Notes under the pieces: generated by a model
The model's input: only the letters and a program-made list of their open reading frames with translations
The model's database searches: none
What the model was told of the DNA's origin: nothing
In this document: piece by piece, positions 1 to 7,600 of the stretch
Numbering within the stretch: position 1 is the first letter of the stretch
Layout of the letters: each line of letters opens with the position of its first letter
Program-made: the position numbers and the translations under genes
Assembly: GCA_023442085.1 (NCBI GenBank)
Contig: JAEZMT010000098.1
Coordinates: 1 to 24,328, forward strand
DNA length: 24,328 nt
Direction: 5' to 3'
DNA from: Pseudomonadota bacterium
Lineage (GTDB): Bacteria > Pseudomonadota > Alphaproteobacteria > Rhizobiales > Xanthobacteraceae

Positions 1-164
1 GAGGTGAACTCGCCTTCCGCAGCGATATGCCGCTGGCGGATGCCGGTGCGCTGCACGATCCACTCGTCGGACGTGTCCATGCGCGCCGCAAGATCGGCGT
101 TGCTGAGAACCCGCTCGGGAAGATAGGACCCGGTGCCCCGGGCGACGGACCTGATACCGCTCAC
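1..164 (-). CDS. fabH: Beta-ketoacyl-ACP synthase III, N-terminal part (cut by window start)
   Basis: FabH condenses acetyl-CoA with malonyl-ACP to start type II fatty-acid synthesis in the cytosol. Only about the first 54 residues are present. They read (V/M)SGIRSVARGTGSYLPERV, then a DEWIVQRTGIRQRHIA stretch, which is the typical FabH N-terminus. The catalytic Cys-His-Asn residues lie outside the window. I chose a GTG start because the GTG shares bases with the plsX stop (GTGA overlap) and a GGAAGGA ribosome-binding site lies a few bases upstream inside the plsX end. Translational coupling to plsX is therefore likely. The plsX-fabH order is the usual bacterial arrangement. Confidence 0.9.
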   Translation of the reverse strand, partial: MSGIRSVARGTGSYLPERVLSNADLAARMDTSDEWIVQRTGIRQRHIAAEGEFT

Positions 165-1231
165 GATTGTCCTTCCGCCCCTGCGGCCTCCGGCCGGCGC
201 TCGGAAATCTCCTGCGCCCTGCGGCTGGTGAGGCTCTGTTCGATGCGCGCCAGAAGCTCGTGGCGCACCATGTCATAGGCGAGGTCGACAGCGGCGGCGA
301 AGCCTTCCGCGTCGGTGCCGCCATGGCTCTTGATGACGATGCCGTTCAATCCCAGGAACACCCCGCCGTTGGCCCGGCGTGGGTCCATCTTCTCCTTCAG
401 CACGCGGAACGCATCGCGCGCGAAGAGATAACCGATCCTGGCCCGGAGCGTGCGGCTCATGGCCGAGCGCAGGTAGGAGGCGAGCTGCTTGGCCGTGCCC
501 TCGGCGGTCTTGAGGGCGATGTTGCCGGAAAAGCCCTCGGTCACGACCACGTCGACCGTGCCGGCGCCGATGTCGTTGCCCTCGACGAAGCCATGGTAGT
601 TCACCGCCCCCTCCTCCTCCCGGAGGATGCGCGCGGCTTCCTTGACCTCCTCGACGCCCTTGATCTCCTCGACCCCGACATTCAGCAGGCCGACGGTGGG
701 CCGCTCGATGTCGAACAGCACCCGTGCCATGGCCGAGCCCATGATCGCCATCTCGACGAGGCTCTTGGCGGTGGCGCCGATGGAGGCACCCACATCCAGC
801 ACCACCGTCTCGCCCCGCAGCGTTGGCCAGATGGCGGCGATGGCGGGGCGGCTGATGCCCGGCATGGTGCGCAGGTTGAAATTGGCCATGGCCATCAGCG
901 CGCCGGTGTTGCCGGCGGACACGGCCACGTCCGCCTCGTGGACCTTCACTGCGTCGATGGCCTTCCACATGGACGATTTGTAGCGGCCGCGGCGCAGCGC
1001 CTGGCTCGGCTTGTCGTCCATCCCCACCACCACGTCGGTGTGGACGATGCGGGAGGCGGCGGCAAGCTTGGGATGGCCCTTGAGCACCTCGCGGATGCGG
1101 GCTTCGTCGCCGTAGAGCAGGAAGCTGGTGTCCGGATGGCGTCCCAGGGAAATTTCCGCTCCGGCAAGGACCGTCGCGGGTCCATGGTCGCCGCCCATGG
1201 CGTCGACGGCGATGCGGACGGCTACGGTCAT
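161..1231 (-). CDS. plsX: Phosphate acyltransferase PlsX
   Basis: PlsX converts acyl-ACP and phosphate into acyl-phosphate, the donor for PlsY in phospholipid synthesis; it is a peripheral membrane enzyme. The 356-residue product begins MTVAVRIAVDAMGGDHGP, the family's diagnostic N-terminal motif. It also has SAGNTGALMA near residue 105, DVGASIGATAKSLVEMA in the middle, a VEGNDI/VVVTEGFSGN segment and a C-terminal LGLNGIVIKSHGG. Length fits the family. The frame stays open upstream to a TTG at 1315, but those 28 residues are not family-like, so the ATG at 1231 is preferred. It overlaps fabH by four bases. DUF177 lies 167 bp upstream on the same strand; rpmF, which sits between them in many bacteria, is absent here. 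Confidence 0.96.
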   Translation of the reverse strand: MTVAVRIAVDAMGGDHGPATVLAGAEISLGRHPDTSFLLYGDEARIREVLKGHPKLAAASRIVHTDVVVGMDDKPSQALRRGRYKSSMWKAIDAVKVHEADVAVSAGNTGALMAMANFNLRTMPGISRPAIAAIWPTLRGETVVLDVGASIGATAKSLVEMAIMGSAMARVLFDIERPTVGLLNVGVEEIKGVEEVKEAARILREEEGAVNYHGFVEGNDIGAGTVDVVVTEGFSGNIALKTAEGTAKQLASYLRSAMSRTLRARIGYLFARDAFRVLKEKMDPRRANGGVFLGLNGIVIKSHGGTDAEGFAAAVDLAYDMVRHELLARIEQSLTSRRAQEISERRPEAAGAEGQS

Positions 1232-1398
1232 CTCAGGCGTAATTCCCTGCTTCGATCGAATGGCGGCGGGCACTGCCCTGGCGGAAAGGGTGAGAGATCG
1301 GAAAAATCCCGGCAATCATGTCCCGTCGCAGCCGTCGCCGGTGCGGCGCGCGGACAATAGCGCGTCGCCGCGCCATCGCAACTGCCCCGGGATGCTGT

Positions 1399-1908
1399 TT
1401 ACTCCTTGTCTTTCAGCCGCGAGAGCGCCGAGAAGGGCGACAGCGCGGCGGGATCCTCCGCCGGCGGCTCGAACACCGCGCCCGGCTTGCGCGGATAGGG
1501 ATCGACGCCGAGCGCCAGGAACTCGCACACCAGCGCGCCCACATCGATCCGGCCGTCGACGATCTCGTCAGGCGGATCGATCCCGTTCTCCTCATCCTCT
1601 TCGGACGGCTTATAGGTGCCGGCGGGGGCGAAGTGGACGTCGATTTCCTCGTCGATGGGCGCGTCGAACGGCTCCAGCGTGACACCGCAGGTCTGGCGCA
1701 CGGTGGCCCGGAGCCGGCCCGAGACGTGGACCCCCTCCTTGCCTTCGGGGACGATGTGAAGGGTCGCCAGGATGCCTTCGGCCTCAAGGACGCCCACATG
1801 GCGGGCCAGCGCCGCCGTGGTCGCGGCGTCGGGCTCCAGCTTGAGGTGGAGGCCGAGCGGCGGGAGGTCGGCGATGGAAATCATGTGGGAATAGGGAAGG
1901 TCGCTCAT
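1399..1908 (-). CDS. YceD/DUF177 family protein
   Basis: This 169-residue protein belongs to the YceD (DUF177) family, which has been linked to 23S rRNA accumulation and usually sits next to rpmF and plsX. Visible family features are the central VRQTCGVTLEPFDAPIDEEIDVHF segment (Cys followed by a Leu/Pro-rich strand), an acidic loop (PSEEDEENGIDPPDEIVDG) and the C-terminal DVGALVCEFLALGVDPYPRKPG stretch. The alphaproteobacterial form lacks part of the Cys set seen in plant and other homologues. Its ATG overlaps the stop of the preceding bc1 chaperone gene by four bases (ATGA), so the two are probably translated from one message. The exact role in this organism is not visible in the sequence. 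Confidence 0.88.
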   Translation of the reverse strand: MSDLPYSHMISIADLPPLGLHLKLEPDAATTAALARHVGVLEAEGILATLHIVPEGKEGVHVSGRLRATVRQTCGVTLEPFDAPIDEEIDVHFAPAGTYKPSEEDEENGIDPPDEIVDGRIDVGALVCEFLALGVDPYPRKPGAVFEPPAEDPAALSPFSALSRLKDKE

Positions 1909-2468
1909 TGTCCGGCCTCCGGTGCAGGCCCGTGTTCGGGGGGCCGCAGCAGCAGTTCGCCCCGGGCGAAGGTTTCAAATGGCGTCGCCGCAAGCCGGTC
2001 GGCGGCGGCGCGGACATAAGCCGCCAAGCGCTCTGCGTTCGGCGACGCCTCGTCCGCGCCAAGGATGTTGCGGGCGAGGGCCTGGGCGAGAAGGGCGTTG
2101 CCGGAGGCGGCAAGCGCGGTATCATATGCCGCAACTCGGCCGTAGAAGGCTTCGCCGATCTTTTTCATCTTCTTCGGCACGGTGAGGTCGCCAACGCCCA
2201 GCTCGCGCATGGTGCTGTCCATGTCTGCGGCGAAGGCGTCGAAAATCTCCTGCGACATGGCGCGCGCGGTGTCGTCGCCGCCCTTCAGGCGGTGGCAGAC
2301 GAGCACGGTATGCAGCACGACCATTTCAAAGCGTCCCTCAAGCGTATCGGGAACGCCGAAGTCGGTGTAGAACTCCGCCCGCCGCGACTGTGCCACGATC
2401 GCGCCATACAGGCGCTCGATGGTCTCGCGGGACTTGGCACGCTTTAACGAGCGGAACAGGTTCAGCAT
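1905..2468 (-). CDS. Ubiquinol-cytochrome c chaperone (Cbp3/UQCC1-like)
   Basis: The 187-residue product matches the ubiquinol-cytochrome c chaperone family (PF03981), related to mitochondrial Cbp3, which helps cytochrome b assemble into the bc1 complex. Recognisable parts are the YGAIVAQSRRAEFYTDFGVPDTLEGRFEMVVLH segment, CHRLKGGDDTARAMSQEIFDAFAADMDSTMRELGVGDLTVPKKMKK, and FYGRVAAYD. These family landmarks run in the expected order. No signal peptide is seen, so it probably acts on the cytosolic side of the inner membrane. It is first in a minus-strand group with DUF177, plsX and fabH, and diverges from the bamE-like gene across a 117-bp gap that should hold both promoters. Confidence 0.9.
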   Translation of the reverse strand: MLNLFRSLKRAKSRETIERLYGAIVAQSRRAEFYTDFGVPDTLEGRFEMVVLHTVLVCHRLKGGDDTARAMSQEIFDAFAADMDSTMRELGVGDLTVPKKMKKIGEAFYGRVAAYDTALAASGNALLAQALARNILGADEASPNAERLAAYVRAAADRLAATPFETFARGELLLRPPEHGPAPEAGQ

Positions 2469-2585
2469 TTAAGATCCCGGGCCAAGGTCCGGCGAGGAGT
2501 TGAACGGGCAAGCGGCGTAACGCGCCATCGCCCGCATGGCAAGGGGCGGTAGCCGAGGCGACGCTTCGGCACTGTTCACAGCACA

Positions 2586-3122
2586 ATGATGGGGATGCGT
2601 GTGGCGTCACGAGAGAAGAGGCAGGAGCACACAGGGAGCGGGCGGGATACCACGAGCCGTAGGCTTGGCCTTGCGGGAACCGTCGCCCTCCTGCTCGCCG
2701 GTATGGCGCTTACGGGCTGCGACCAGGTGGTCGTGAACGGCACGGGCGGCCAACTCACCGGTGTCGTTCGCACCTATCAGCGCGGCTACGTGCTGGCGGA
2801 AGGAGCGCTGGAGCAGGTCCCGGTGGGATCGAGCCAGGAACAGGTGCTGCTGGTGCTTGGCACCCCGTCCACCGTCGCGACCCTGAACGGCGACGCCTTC
2901 TTCTACATTTCCCAGACCCAGCAGCGCGTTGCCTTCCTCAAGCCGGAAATCACCGAGCAGAAGGTGCTGGCCGTCTATTTCGACAAGAACAAGCGGGTGA
3001 CGCGCATCGCCCAGTACGGGATCAAGGACGGCAAGGTGTTCGATTTCGTGTCGCAGACCACGCCGACCAGCGGCGAGGAGCTGAGCCTTATCCGTCAGCT
3101 GATCGGCCTCATCACCTTCTGA
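2586..3122 (+). CDS. bamE: BamE-like outer membrane assembly lipoprotein
   Basis: This is a 178-residue lipoprotein with the SmpA/OmlA (BamE) fold signature. BamE is an accessory part of the BAM complex that inserts beta-barrels, including autotransporters, into the outer membrane. A hydrophobic segment (about residues 29-43) ends in a lipobox LTGC with Cys45 as the lipidation site. Downstream are LEQVPVGSSQEQVLLVLGTPSTVATLNGDAFFYISQ and VLAVYFDKNKRVTRIAQYGIKDGKVFDF, which match the family core. The N-terminus before the signal segment is long; ATG 2595 or GTG 2601 are possible starts. It diverges from the bc1 chaperone gene, an arrangement common in Hyphomicrobiales. Confidence 0.88.
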   Translation: MMGMRVASREKRQEHTGSGRDTTSRRLGLAGTVALLLAGMALTGCDQVVVNGTGGQLTGVVRTYQRGYVLAEGALEQVPVGSSQEQVLLVLGTPSTVATLNGDAFFYISQTQQRVAFLKPEITEQKVLAVYFDKNKRVTRIAQYGIKDGKVFDFVSQTTPTSGEELSLIRQLIGLITF

Positions 3123-3290
3123 TCGGGGTCGAGCCCAGTCCGGCCGCGCAACGCGCGCGCCGGACAGCGACCTGAGAAGACCTTGACCTCAGCCGCGAGT
3201 GACGCTCCCAAGGGGCGGCGGCGCGGGAGCCCCCTGCCCTTCGCAACCCCTTCCTTCGCAACGCGTGCCCGGAGCGACGAGCCCGAACCG

Positions 3291-4079
3291 ATGGCCAGAA
3301 CACTCGGACAGGACCTCGCCGCCGCGCTGCGCTTCTATTCCCGCCTGCCTTTGCCGGCCCGGGACGAAACCGCATTCGCTGCTCCCGACATCGACCGCAT
3401 CGCCTATGCCGTGCCGGTGGCCGGCGCGGTGCTCGGCCTCATCGGGGCGCTCGTCCTCATCCTGGCCATGGCCCTGAAGCTGCCGGCCTTCCTTGCCGCC
3501 ACGCTTGCGGTAACGGCCTTGGCGCTCGCGACCGGATGCTTCCACGAGGACGGGTTGGCCGACACCGCCGACGGGCTCGGCGGCGGGCGGGACCGCATCC
3601 ACAAGCTCACCATCATGCGCGACAGCCGCATCGGCACCTATGGCGCCACCGCGCTTTTGCTCGGGCTGCTGCTGCGGATCGGCGCGCTGGAGGCGCTTGC
3701 CGTGTCGGTGGGACCGCTCCGCGCGGGCTTCGCCCTCATTGCCGGCGAGGCCGCCTCCCGCGCGGCCGGCGTGCTGCTCATCGCCGCCCTGCCCCCGGCC
3801 CGCACCGATGGCGCCGGCGCGTCGGTCGGCCGGCCCTCGGAGGCGGCGGCGCTGTCCTGTGCGCTGGTCGCGGCGCTCATCGTCGCGGTGCTGATGGTGG
3901 CCTCCTTCGGCATCGGTGCGGCATTCGCCGGACTGATCGGCCCCGTGCTGGTGCTTCTCGTGATGATGCGCCTGTCGGCCCGTCTCATCGGCGGACAGAC
4001 CGGCGACGTGGCGGGCGCCACCCAGCAGGTGGCGGTGATTGTGTTCCTCCTCGGCGTGCTTATCTTCGGCGGACGGTAG
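3291..4079 (+). CDS. cobS: Adenosylcobinamide-GDP ribazoletransferase (cobalamin synthase)
   Basis: CobS (CobV) joins adenosylcobinamide-GDP and alpha-ribazole at the inner membrane, the last assembly step of the cobalamin lower loop. The 262-residue product starts MARTLGQDLAAALRFYSRLPLP and carries the family signatures CFHEDGLADTADGLGGG and KLTIMRDSRIGTYGA, whose Asp/Glu residues bind Mg2+. Several Ala/Leu/Val-rich membrane helices follow, and GGQTGDVAGATQQ lies near the C-terminus. The frame is open 108 bp upstream to a TTG at 3183 with a weak GAGAAG site, so the start is uncertain. No cobalamin riboswitch is seen upstream of this gene, unlike cbiM further along. No other cob genes are in the window. 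Confidence 0.94.
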   Translation: MARTLGQDLAAALRFYSRLPLPARDETAFAAPDIDRIAYAVPVAGAVLGLIGALVLILAMALKLPAFLAATLAVTALALATGCFHEDGLADTADGLGGGRDRIHKLTIMRDSRIGTYGATALLLGLLLRIGALEALAVSVGPLRAGFALIAGEAASRAAGVLLIAALPPARTDGAGASVGRPSEAAALSCALVAALIVAVLMVASFGIGAAFAGLIGPVLVLLVMMRLSARLIGGQTGDVAGATQQVAVIVFLLGVLIFGGR

Positions 4080-4139
4080 GCGAGCGGCGATTCCCGCCCC
4101 GCCTGAGCCGGAAGGAGCCGAGCGCCCGACCGCGCAGCC

Positions 4140-4376
4140 ATGACCCAGCCGCCAGACCCCCGGACCGTTTCCCGCACCGGCGCCATCCGCTCGCCCTGCA
4201 TCAAGGTGTGCGTGGTGGAGCCTTTGAGCGGGCTGTGCATCGGCTGCGGACGCACGCTGCGGGAGATCGGGGGCTGGGCCTCGTTCTCGCCGGATGCCCG
4301 GGAGCGGATCATGGCCGTCCTGCCGGACCGGCTGGCGCGTCTCAAGGAGACGGCGCCGGATGCGTTCATGGAATAG
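4140..4376 (+). CDS. DUF1289 family small cysteine protein
   Basis: The 78-residue protein has four conserved cysteines, Cys20, Cys24, Cys33 and Cys36, in SPCIKVCVVEPLSGLCIGCGRTLREIGGW. This matches the DUF1289 family (PF06945), whose Cys set suggests a bound Zn or Fe-S centre; no reaction is established. The C-terminal half (FSPDARERIMAVLPDRLARLKE) is helical and family-typical. It starts 60 bp after cobS and ends six bases before the protease gene, so the three genes look co-transcribed. A GGAAGGAG stretch lies rather far (about 20 bases) upstream of the ATG, and no alternative start codon is available in frame. Confidence 0.87.
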   Translation: MTQPPDPRTVSRTGAIRSPCIKVCVVEPLSGLCIGCGRTLREIGGWASFSPDARERIMAVLPDRLARLKETAPDAFME

Positions 4377-4382
4377 GACGCC

Positions 4383-5099
4383 ATGCGCAGCGACCGTCTT
4401 CTCTGGCTCCTCCTCATCGGCCTGTTCGCCGGCGGCGTCATCCTCGCGGTGAACCACGAGCAGGGCGAGGTGGCGGGCATCGACATCAACAAGTTCGGCG
4501 CGCTTGTGGGTCAGCTCTCGATCGCGATCTTCATCGGCGCGGCGGCGTGGTCGGTCTTTCGCGGGCGGATCGCCGAATCGCTCATGGCCGCCGCCTTCTG
4601 GCTGGTGCTCGCAGCGCTTCTGGCGCTCGGCTACACCTATCGCGATCCCCTCGCCCAGGTCGGCCGCAAGGTGCTGGCCGAAGTCGCGCCCGGCTATGCG
4701 GTGAACCTCGCGCAGACCGGCACGAGCATGGTGGAAGTCACGCGCGGGGCGGCCGGCGATTTCGCGGTGCGCGCGGGAATCAATGGCTCGGGCGTGAGCA
4801 TGCTGGTGGATACCGGCGCCTCGTCCGTCGTTTTGACCCATGAGGCGGCGCAGGCGGTGGGCCTGCCGGTGGATTTCCTGAAATATGACGTGCCCGTCGA
4901 TACCGCCGCCGGCCGCACCCGCGCCGCCGCCGTGGTGCTGGACACCATCACCATCGGCAGCATCGTGGAGCGCCGCGTGCCCGCCCTCGTCTCGCCCGCC
5001 GGCGCCCTGCGCACGAGCTTGCTCGGCATGAGCTTCCTGTCGCGGCTCGAAGGCTTCGAATTCCGCGGCGACAAGCTCGTGATGCGCGGCGGCAAATGA
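4383..5099 (+). CDS. Membrane-anchored retropepsin-like aspartic protease (TIGR02281 type)
   Basis: The 238-residue protein has three predicted membrane segments (about residues 6-23, 38-57 and 67-85), then a soluble domain. The catalytic motif VSMLVDTGASSVVLTHEAAQAVG places the active-site Asp at about residue 143. Further on are TITIGSIVERRVPALVSPAGALRTSLLGMSFLSRLEGFEFRGDKLVM, which fit the clan AA single-lobe protease fold that works as a dimer. The domain is probably periplasmic. Substrates are unknown for the family. AGGA lies six bases before the ATG, and the gene follows DUF1289 by six bases, so translation is likely coupled. Confidence 0.87.
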   Translation: MRSDRLLWLLLIGLFAGGVILAVNHEQGEVAGIDINKFGALVGQLSIAIFIGAAAWSVFRGRIAESLMAAAFWLVLAALLALGYTYRDPLAQVGRKVLAEVAPGYAVNLAQTGTSMVEVTRGAAGDFAVRAGINGSGVSMLVDTGASSVVLTHEAAQAVGLPVDFLKYDVPVDTAAGRTRAAAVVLDTITIGSIVERRVPALVSPAGALRTSLLGMSFLSRLEGFEFRGDKLVMRGGK

Positions 5100-5169
5100 T
5101 TGTGTTTCCGCTCGCTGCCCGCCTCGGTTAGGTTTTCGGGCGTCCACCCCGCCTGATCTGCGAAACCCG

Positions 5170-6081
5170 ATGCGCGTCCCCACACCGACCGATCTCCAGA
5201 AGGAACGGGCGATCCTGTTCGCCATCCTTCTCGATTTCAGCGTCTTCGTGCCGTACCTCGTGACGGTGTGGCGCATCGGCTCGCTGTCGATGCTGGCGGA
5301 GCTTCTGCGCGGCGGCCTGCTGCTGCTGGTGGAGGGCCTCGCGCTGGTGACGCTGCGCGCCGCCCACCGGGGGCGCCTGCATTTTTACGATTTCGGCATC
5401 GGCAAGCTGGAGCGCATGTTCGGCGCGGCCATCGGCGTCCTGCTCTTGCTCGCCGCCGTGTTCATCCTGATCAAGGTGATGGGCTCGTCCGAGCCGGAGC
5501 CGCTGCCGCCCTTCTGGGTGGCGCTCGCCATCGGGCTCGTCGTCTACAACTTATTCACGAACCTCGCGCCGCTGCTGCCCCTCTGGCGGGCGACCCGCGA
5601 GGGCACCTCCATCATTGTTCTGAGCCAATTCCGCGCGCGCATCGCCAAGGCGGTCGCTTCGGTTACGGTTGTGGTGTGCGTCGCCCTCGACGTGCTGCTG
5701 CCGAATACGCCCGTCGCTCTGGTGGCGGACGACATCGGTGGCCTCATCGGCGCGGCCTTCATGCTGGTCATCGGCGGCAGCATGATCTCGGAGGCCCTGC
5801 CGGACCTTCTGGACCGCGCGTTGGCCGAGCCGCTCCAGATGAAAGTGAACGCCGCGCTCGCCGCCAATTTCGACCGCTACGAGCAGCTCATCGGCGTTCG
5901 GACCCGCAAATCCGGCAGCGTCGCTTATGTGGAGATCACGGTGGGCTTCGCGCCGGACCGTACCATCGCCGACGTCACCTCCGTGACCGAGGCCCTCCGC
6001 CAGACGCTCGCGGCCAGCATTCCCGATGCCGACGTCGTGGTGATCGCCGCGCCCTACGATCCTGTCGGGCGGTCCGGCTAG
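5170..6081 (+). CDS. CDF-fold membrane protein with substituted metal-site residues
   Basis: The 303-residue protein has cation diffusion facilitator architecture. It has about six membrane segments in the first 210 residues, the family loop motif YDFGIGKLERMFGA (compare HSFGHGKAESL in E. coli YiiP), the DLLDRALAEP linker, and a C-terminal ferredoxin-like domain with GVRTRKSGSVAYVEITVGF. Against remembered YiiP, however, the transport-site residues are changed. The TM2 Asp pair (ADxxxD) reads AELLRG, and the TM5 His/Asp pair aligns to Arg and Ala in FRARIAKAV. The cytosolic-domain His positions also read T, D and A. It may carry a different substrate or have lost transport. It starts 70 bp after the protease gene and converges on the aldo/keto reductase. 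Confidence 0.8.
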   Translation: MRVPTPTDLQKERAILFAILLDFSVFVPYLVTVWRIGSLSMLAELLRGGLLLLVEGLALVTLRAAHRGRLHFYDFGIGKLERMFGAAIGVLLLLAAVFILIKVMGSSEPEPLPPFWVALAIGLVVYNLFTNLAPLLPLWRATREGTSIIVLSQFRARIAKAVASVTVVVCVALDVLLPNTPVALVADDIGGLIGAAFMLVIGGSMISEALPDLLDRALAEPLQMKVNAALAANFDRYEQLIGVRTRKSGSVAYVEITVGFAPDRTIADVTSVTEALRQTLAASIPDADVVVIAAPYDPVGRSG

Positions 6082-6088
6082 AGCAGTG

Positions 6089-6140
6089 TAGAGGGCGATT
6101 CACCGATCGAGTTGGTTCAACTTGATCGAATCGCGCTCTA
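6089..6140. repeat. Imperfect palindrome between convergent genes
   Basis: The left arm TAGAGGGCGATT pairs with the right arm AATCGCGCTCTA with one mismatch. An inner stem follows (GATCGAGTTG with CAACTTGATC, one mismatch), closed by a short GTT loop, with a small unpaired insertion on the left. The palindrome begins eight bases after the CDF-like stop codon, and its right edge contains the stop codon of the aldo/keto reductase on the other strand. The sequence ends in CTCTAGAGC. It could work as a two-way terminator or be one copy of a dispersed intergenic palindrome family; only one copy is visible here. No U-tract follows the hairpin on either strand. Confidence 0.6.
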
Positions 6141-6974
6141 GAGCATCTCCAGCCCGACCTTGCGCCGGGGCGGCGGGAAGGCCTTGTCGATGGCGGCGAG
6201 GTCTTCCGCATCGAGCGCCAGATCGCGCGCGGCAGCGTTCATCTCCACATGCTCGACGTGGGTCGCCTTGGGAATGGCAATCACGTCGCCGCTCCGCATC
6301 ACCCACGCCAGCGCGACCTGAAACGGGTCCACGCCGTGCTTCTTCGCCACCGCGCCCATTGCCCCGCCCCGGGGCAGGCGAGCCTGCTCGATGGGGCTGT
6401 AGGCCATGATGGGGATGCGGGCGGCGCGCAAGGCCGGAAAGAGGTCGAACTCCGGCCCGCGCCGGCCCGGATTGTACAGAACCTGATTGGCGGCGCAGGC
6501 GGTGCCGCCCCTGGCGGCGAGAAGCTCCTCCATGTCGTCCGTGTCGAGGTTGCTCACGCCCCAATGCCGGATCTTGCCAGCCTTCTGCAGCGCCTCGAAG
6601 CCCGCGATGGTCTCCGATAAGGGATGGTTGCCGCGCCAGTGGAGCAGATAGAGGTCGATCACATCGGTCTTCATCCGCTTCAGGCTGCGCTCGCATGCGG
6701 CGGCGACGCCCGCCCGGCTGGCGTTGTGCGGATAGACCTTGCTGACGAGGAACACCTCATTCCGACGCCCGGCGATGGCTTCGCCCACCACCTCCTCGGC
6801 ACCGCCATCGCCATACATCTCCGCCGTGTCGATGAGGGTCAGGCCAAGGTCGATGCCGCGCCGCAGCGCGTTCGCCTCCGTGCCGCGGGCGGTGGAGCGC
6901 TCGCCCATGTACCACGTGCCCTGGCCGAGGGCGGGCACCGTCTCGCCGTTGGGGAGGGTCACGGTCTTGGTCAT
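6138..6974 (-). CDS. Aldo/keto reductase
   Basis: This is a 278-residue NADPH-dependent oxidoreductase of the aldo/keto reductase superfamily, probably cytosolic. The catalytic tetrad is visible: Asp49 and Tyr54 in LIDTAEMYGDGG, Lys79 in FLVSKVYPHNAS, and His112 in YLLHWRGNHPL. The cofactor end is IAIPKATHVEHVEMNAAARDLALDAEDLAAID, with the usual Lys near the 2'-phosphate position. The N-terminus MTKTVTLPNGETVPALGQGTWYMGE is typical. The family reduces many aldehydes and ketones, so the substrate cannot be given. It is a single minus-strand gene whose stop codon sits in the palindrome shared with the CDF-like gene. Confidence 0.93.
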   Translation of the reverse strand: MTKTVTLPNGETVPALGQGTWYMGERSTARGTEANALRRGIDLGLTLIDTAEMYGDGGAEEVVGEAIAGRRNEVFLVSKVYPHNASRAGVAAACERSLKRMKTDVIDLYLLHWRGNHPLSETIAGFEALQKAGKIRHWGVSNLDTDDMEELLAARGGTACAANQVLYNPGRRGPEFDLFPALRAARIPIMAYSPIEQARLPRGGAMGAVAKKHGVDPFQVALAWVMRSGDVIAIPKATHVEHVEMNAAARDLALDAEDLAAIDKAFPPPRRKVGLEML

Positions 6975-7143
6975 GGGCGGTTCCAGGTCATGAGCGGTTC
7001 GGCGCGGCTGCGTTCCGCTGAAGGGTCGCGGGTGACCATAGCGGCTGCTTCGGCGAGGTCCAGAGCGAGGCAGCCTGCGGCAGGGGGACGCTGCGTAGTT
7101 TCACGTGCTTGACCCCTTCTGCCGCGTTGCACACAAGCGGAGC

Positions 7144-7521
7144 ATGGGTATCGGGTTGGGATTCAAGGGCTTGCGGGTGGCCGCTGCGGCACTGTTCGTG
7201 CTGGCGCAGCTGACGCTCGGGTTTGCCCACCAGCCTTTAGCCCTGCCCTCCTCGGAAGTGTCCATCGATCTTGCGGCCTACGCGCTGCCAGACGGGACGT
7301 TGCCGGACCTCTGCCTCAACGGCGGAGACGCGGGAACGGTTCTTAAGGCCCATCCCTGCGACGCCTGCGTTCTGACTTCGGCGCCCGGCCTTGCCGCGGA
7401 GCCGCAACCCGCGCTGACGGCGCGTGACGGCCGGCGCATCGCGCATATCGCCGTGCGCAACGAACGCCGAAGGGGCGAGGACTCCCGCGGTGCGCAGGCC
7501 CGCGGCCCCCCAGTGACGTGA
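7144..7521 (+). CDS. DUF2946-like secreted protein
   Basis: The 125-residue product starts MGIGLGFKGLRVAAAALFVLAQLTLGFAH, a signal-peptide or single membrane segment with Arg11 before the core. It then has LPDLCLNGGDAG and AHPCDACVLTSAPGL, a spaced Cys plus CxxC pattern like DUF2946 proteins. Those are small, poorly characterised proteins often found near copper or cobalamin-related genes. The C-terminus is Arg-rich and looks unstructured. ATG 7144 is preferred over GTG 7105 because the signal peptide follows it directly and AGCGGAG lies just upstream. The family assignment rests on pattern only. A similar small protein is encoded at 9933-10295. Confidence 0.6.
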   Translation: MGIGLGFKGLRVAAAALFVLAQLTLGFAHQPLALPSSEVSIDLAAYALPDGTLPDLCLNGGDAGTVLKAHPCDACVLTSAPGLAAEPQPALTARDGRRIAHIAVRNERRRGEDSRGAQARGPPVT

Positions 7522-7600
7522 CCCAGAGCTGAACCGGCGCGGGGAGCCATCCCGGCGCCTCCGGTCCCTGCCGCTGACGCGGCCTTTCGGGTTTTCGTTT

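Noticed and set aside
1232..1315. TTG-initiated N-terminal extension of PlsX
   Set aside because: The conserved family N-terminus begins right after ATG 1231, and the upstream 28 residues are not family-like.
3189..5276. A 695-codon minus-strand frame opposite cobS, the DUF1289 gene and the protease gene
   Set aside because: It is rich in His, Arg, Gly and Glu with no recognisable domain and lies wholly opposite three well-supported genes; typical of high-GC DNA.
7105..7143. GTG start for the DUF2946-like protein
   Set aside because: It would place 13 polar residues before a normal signal peptide that begins directly at ATG 7144.
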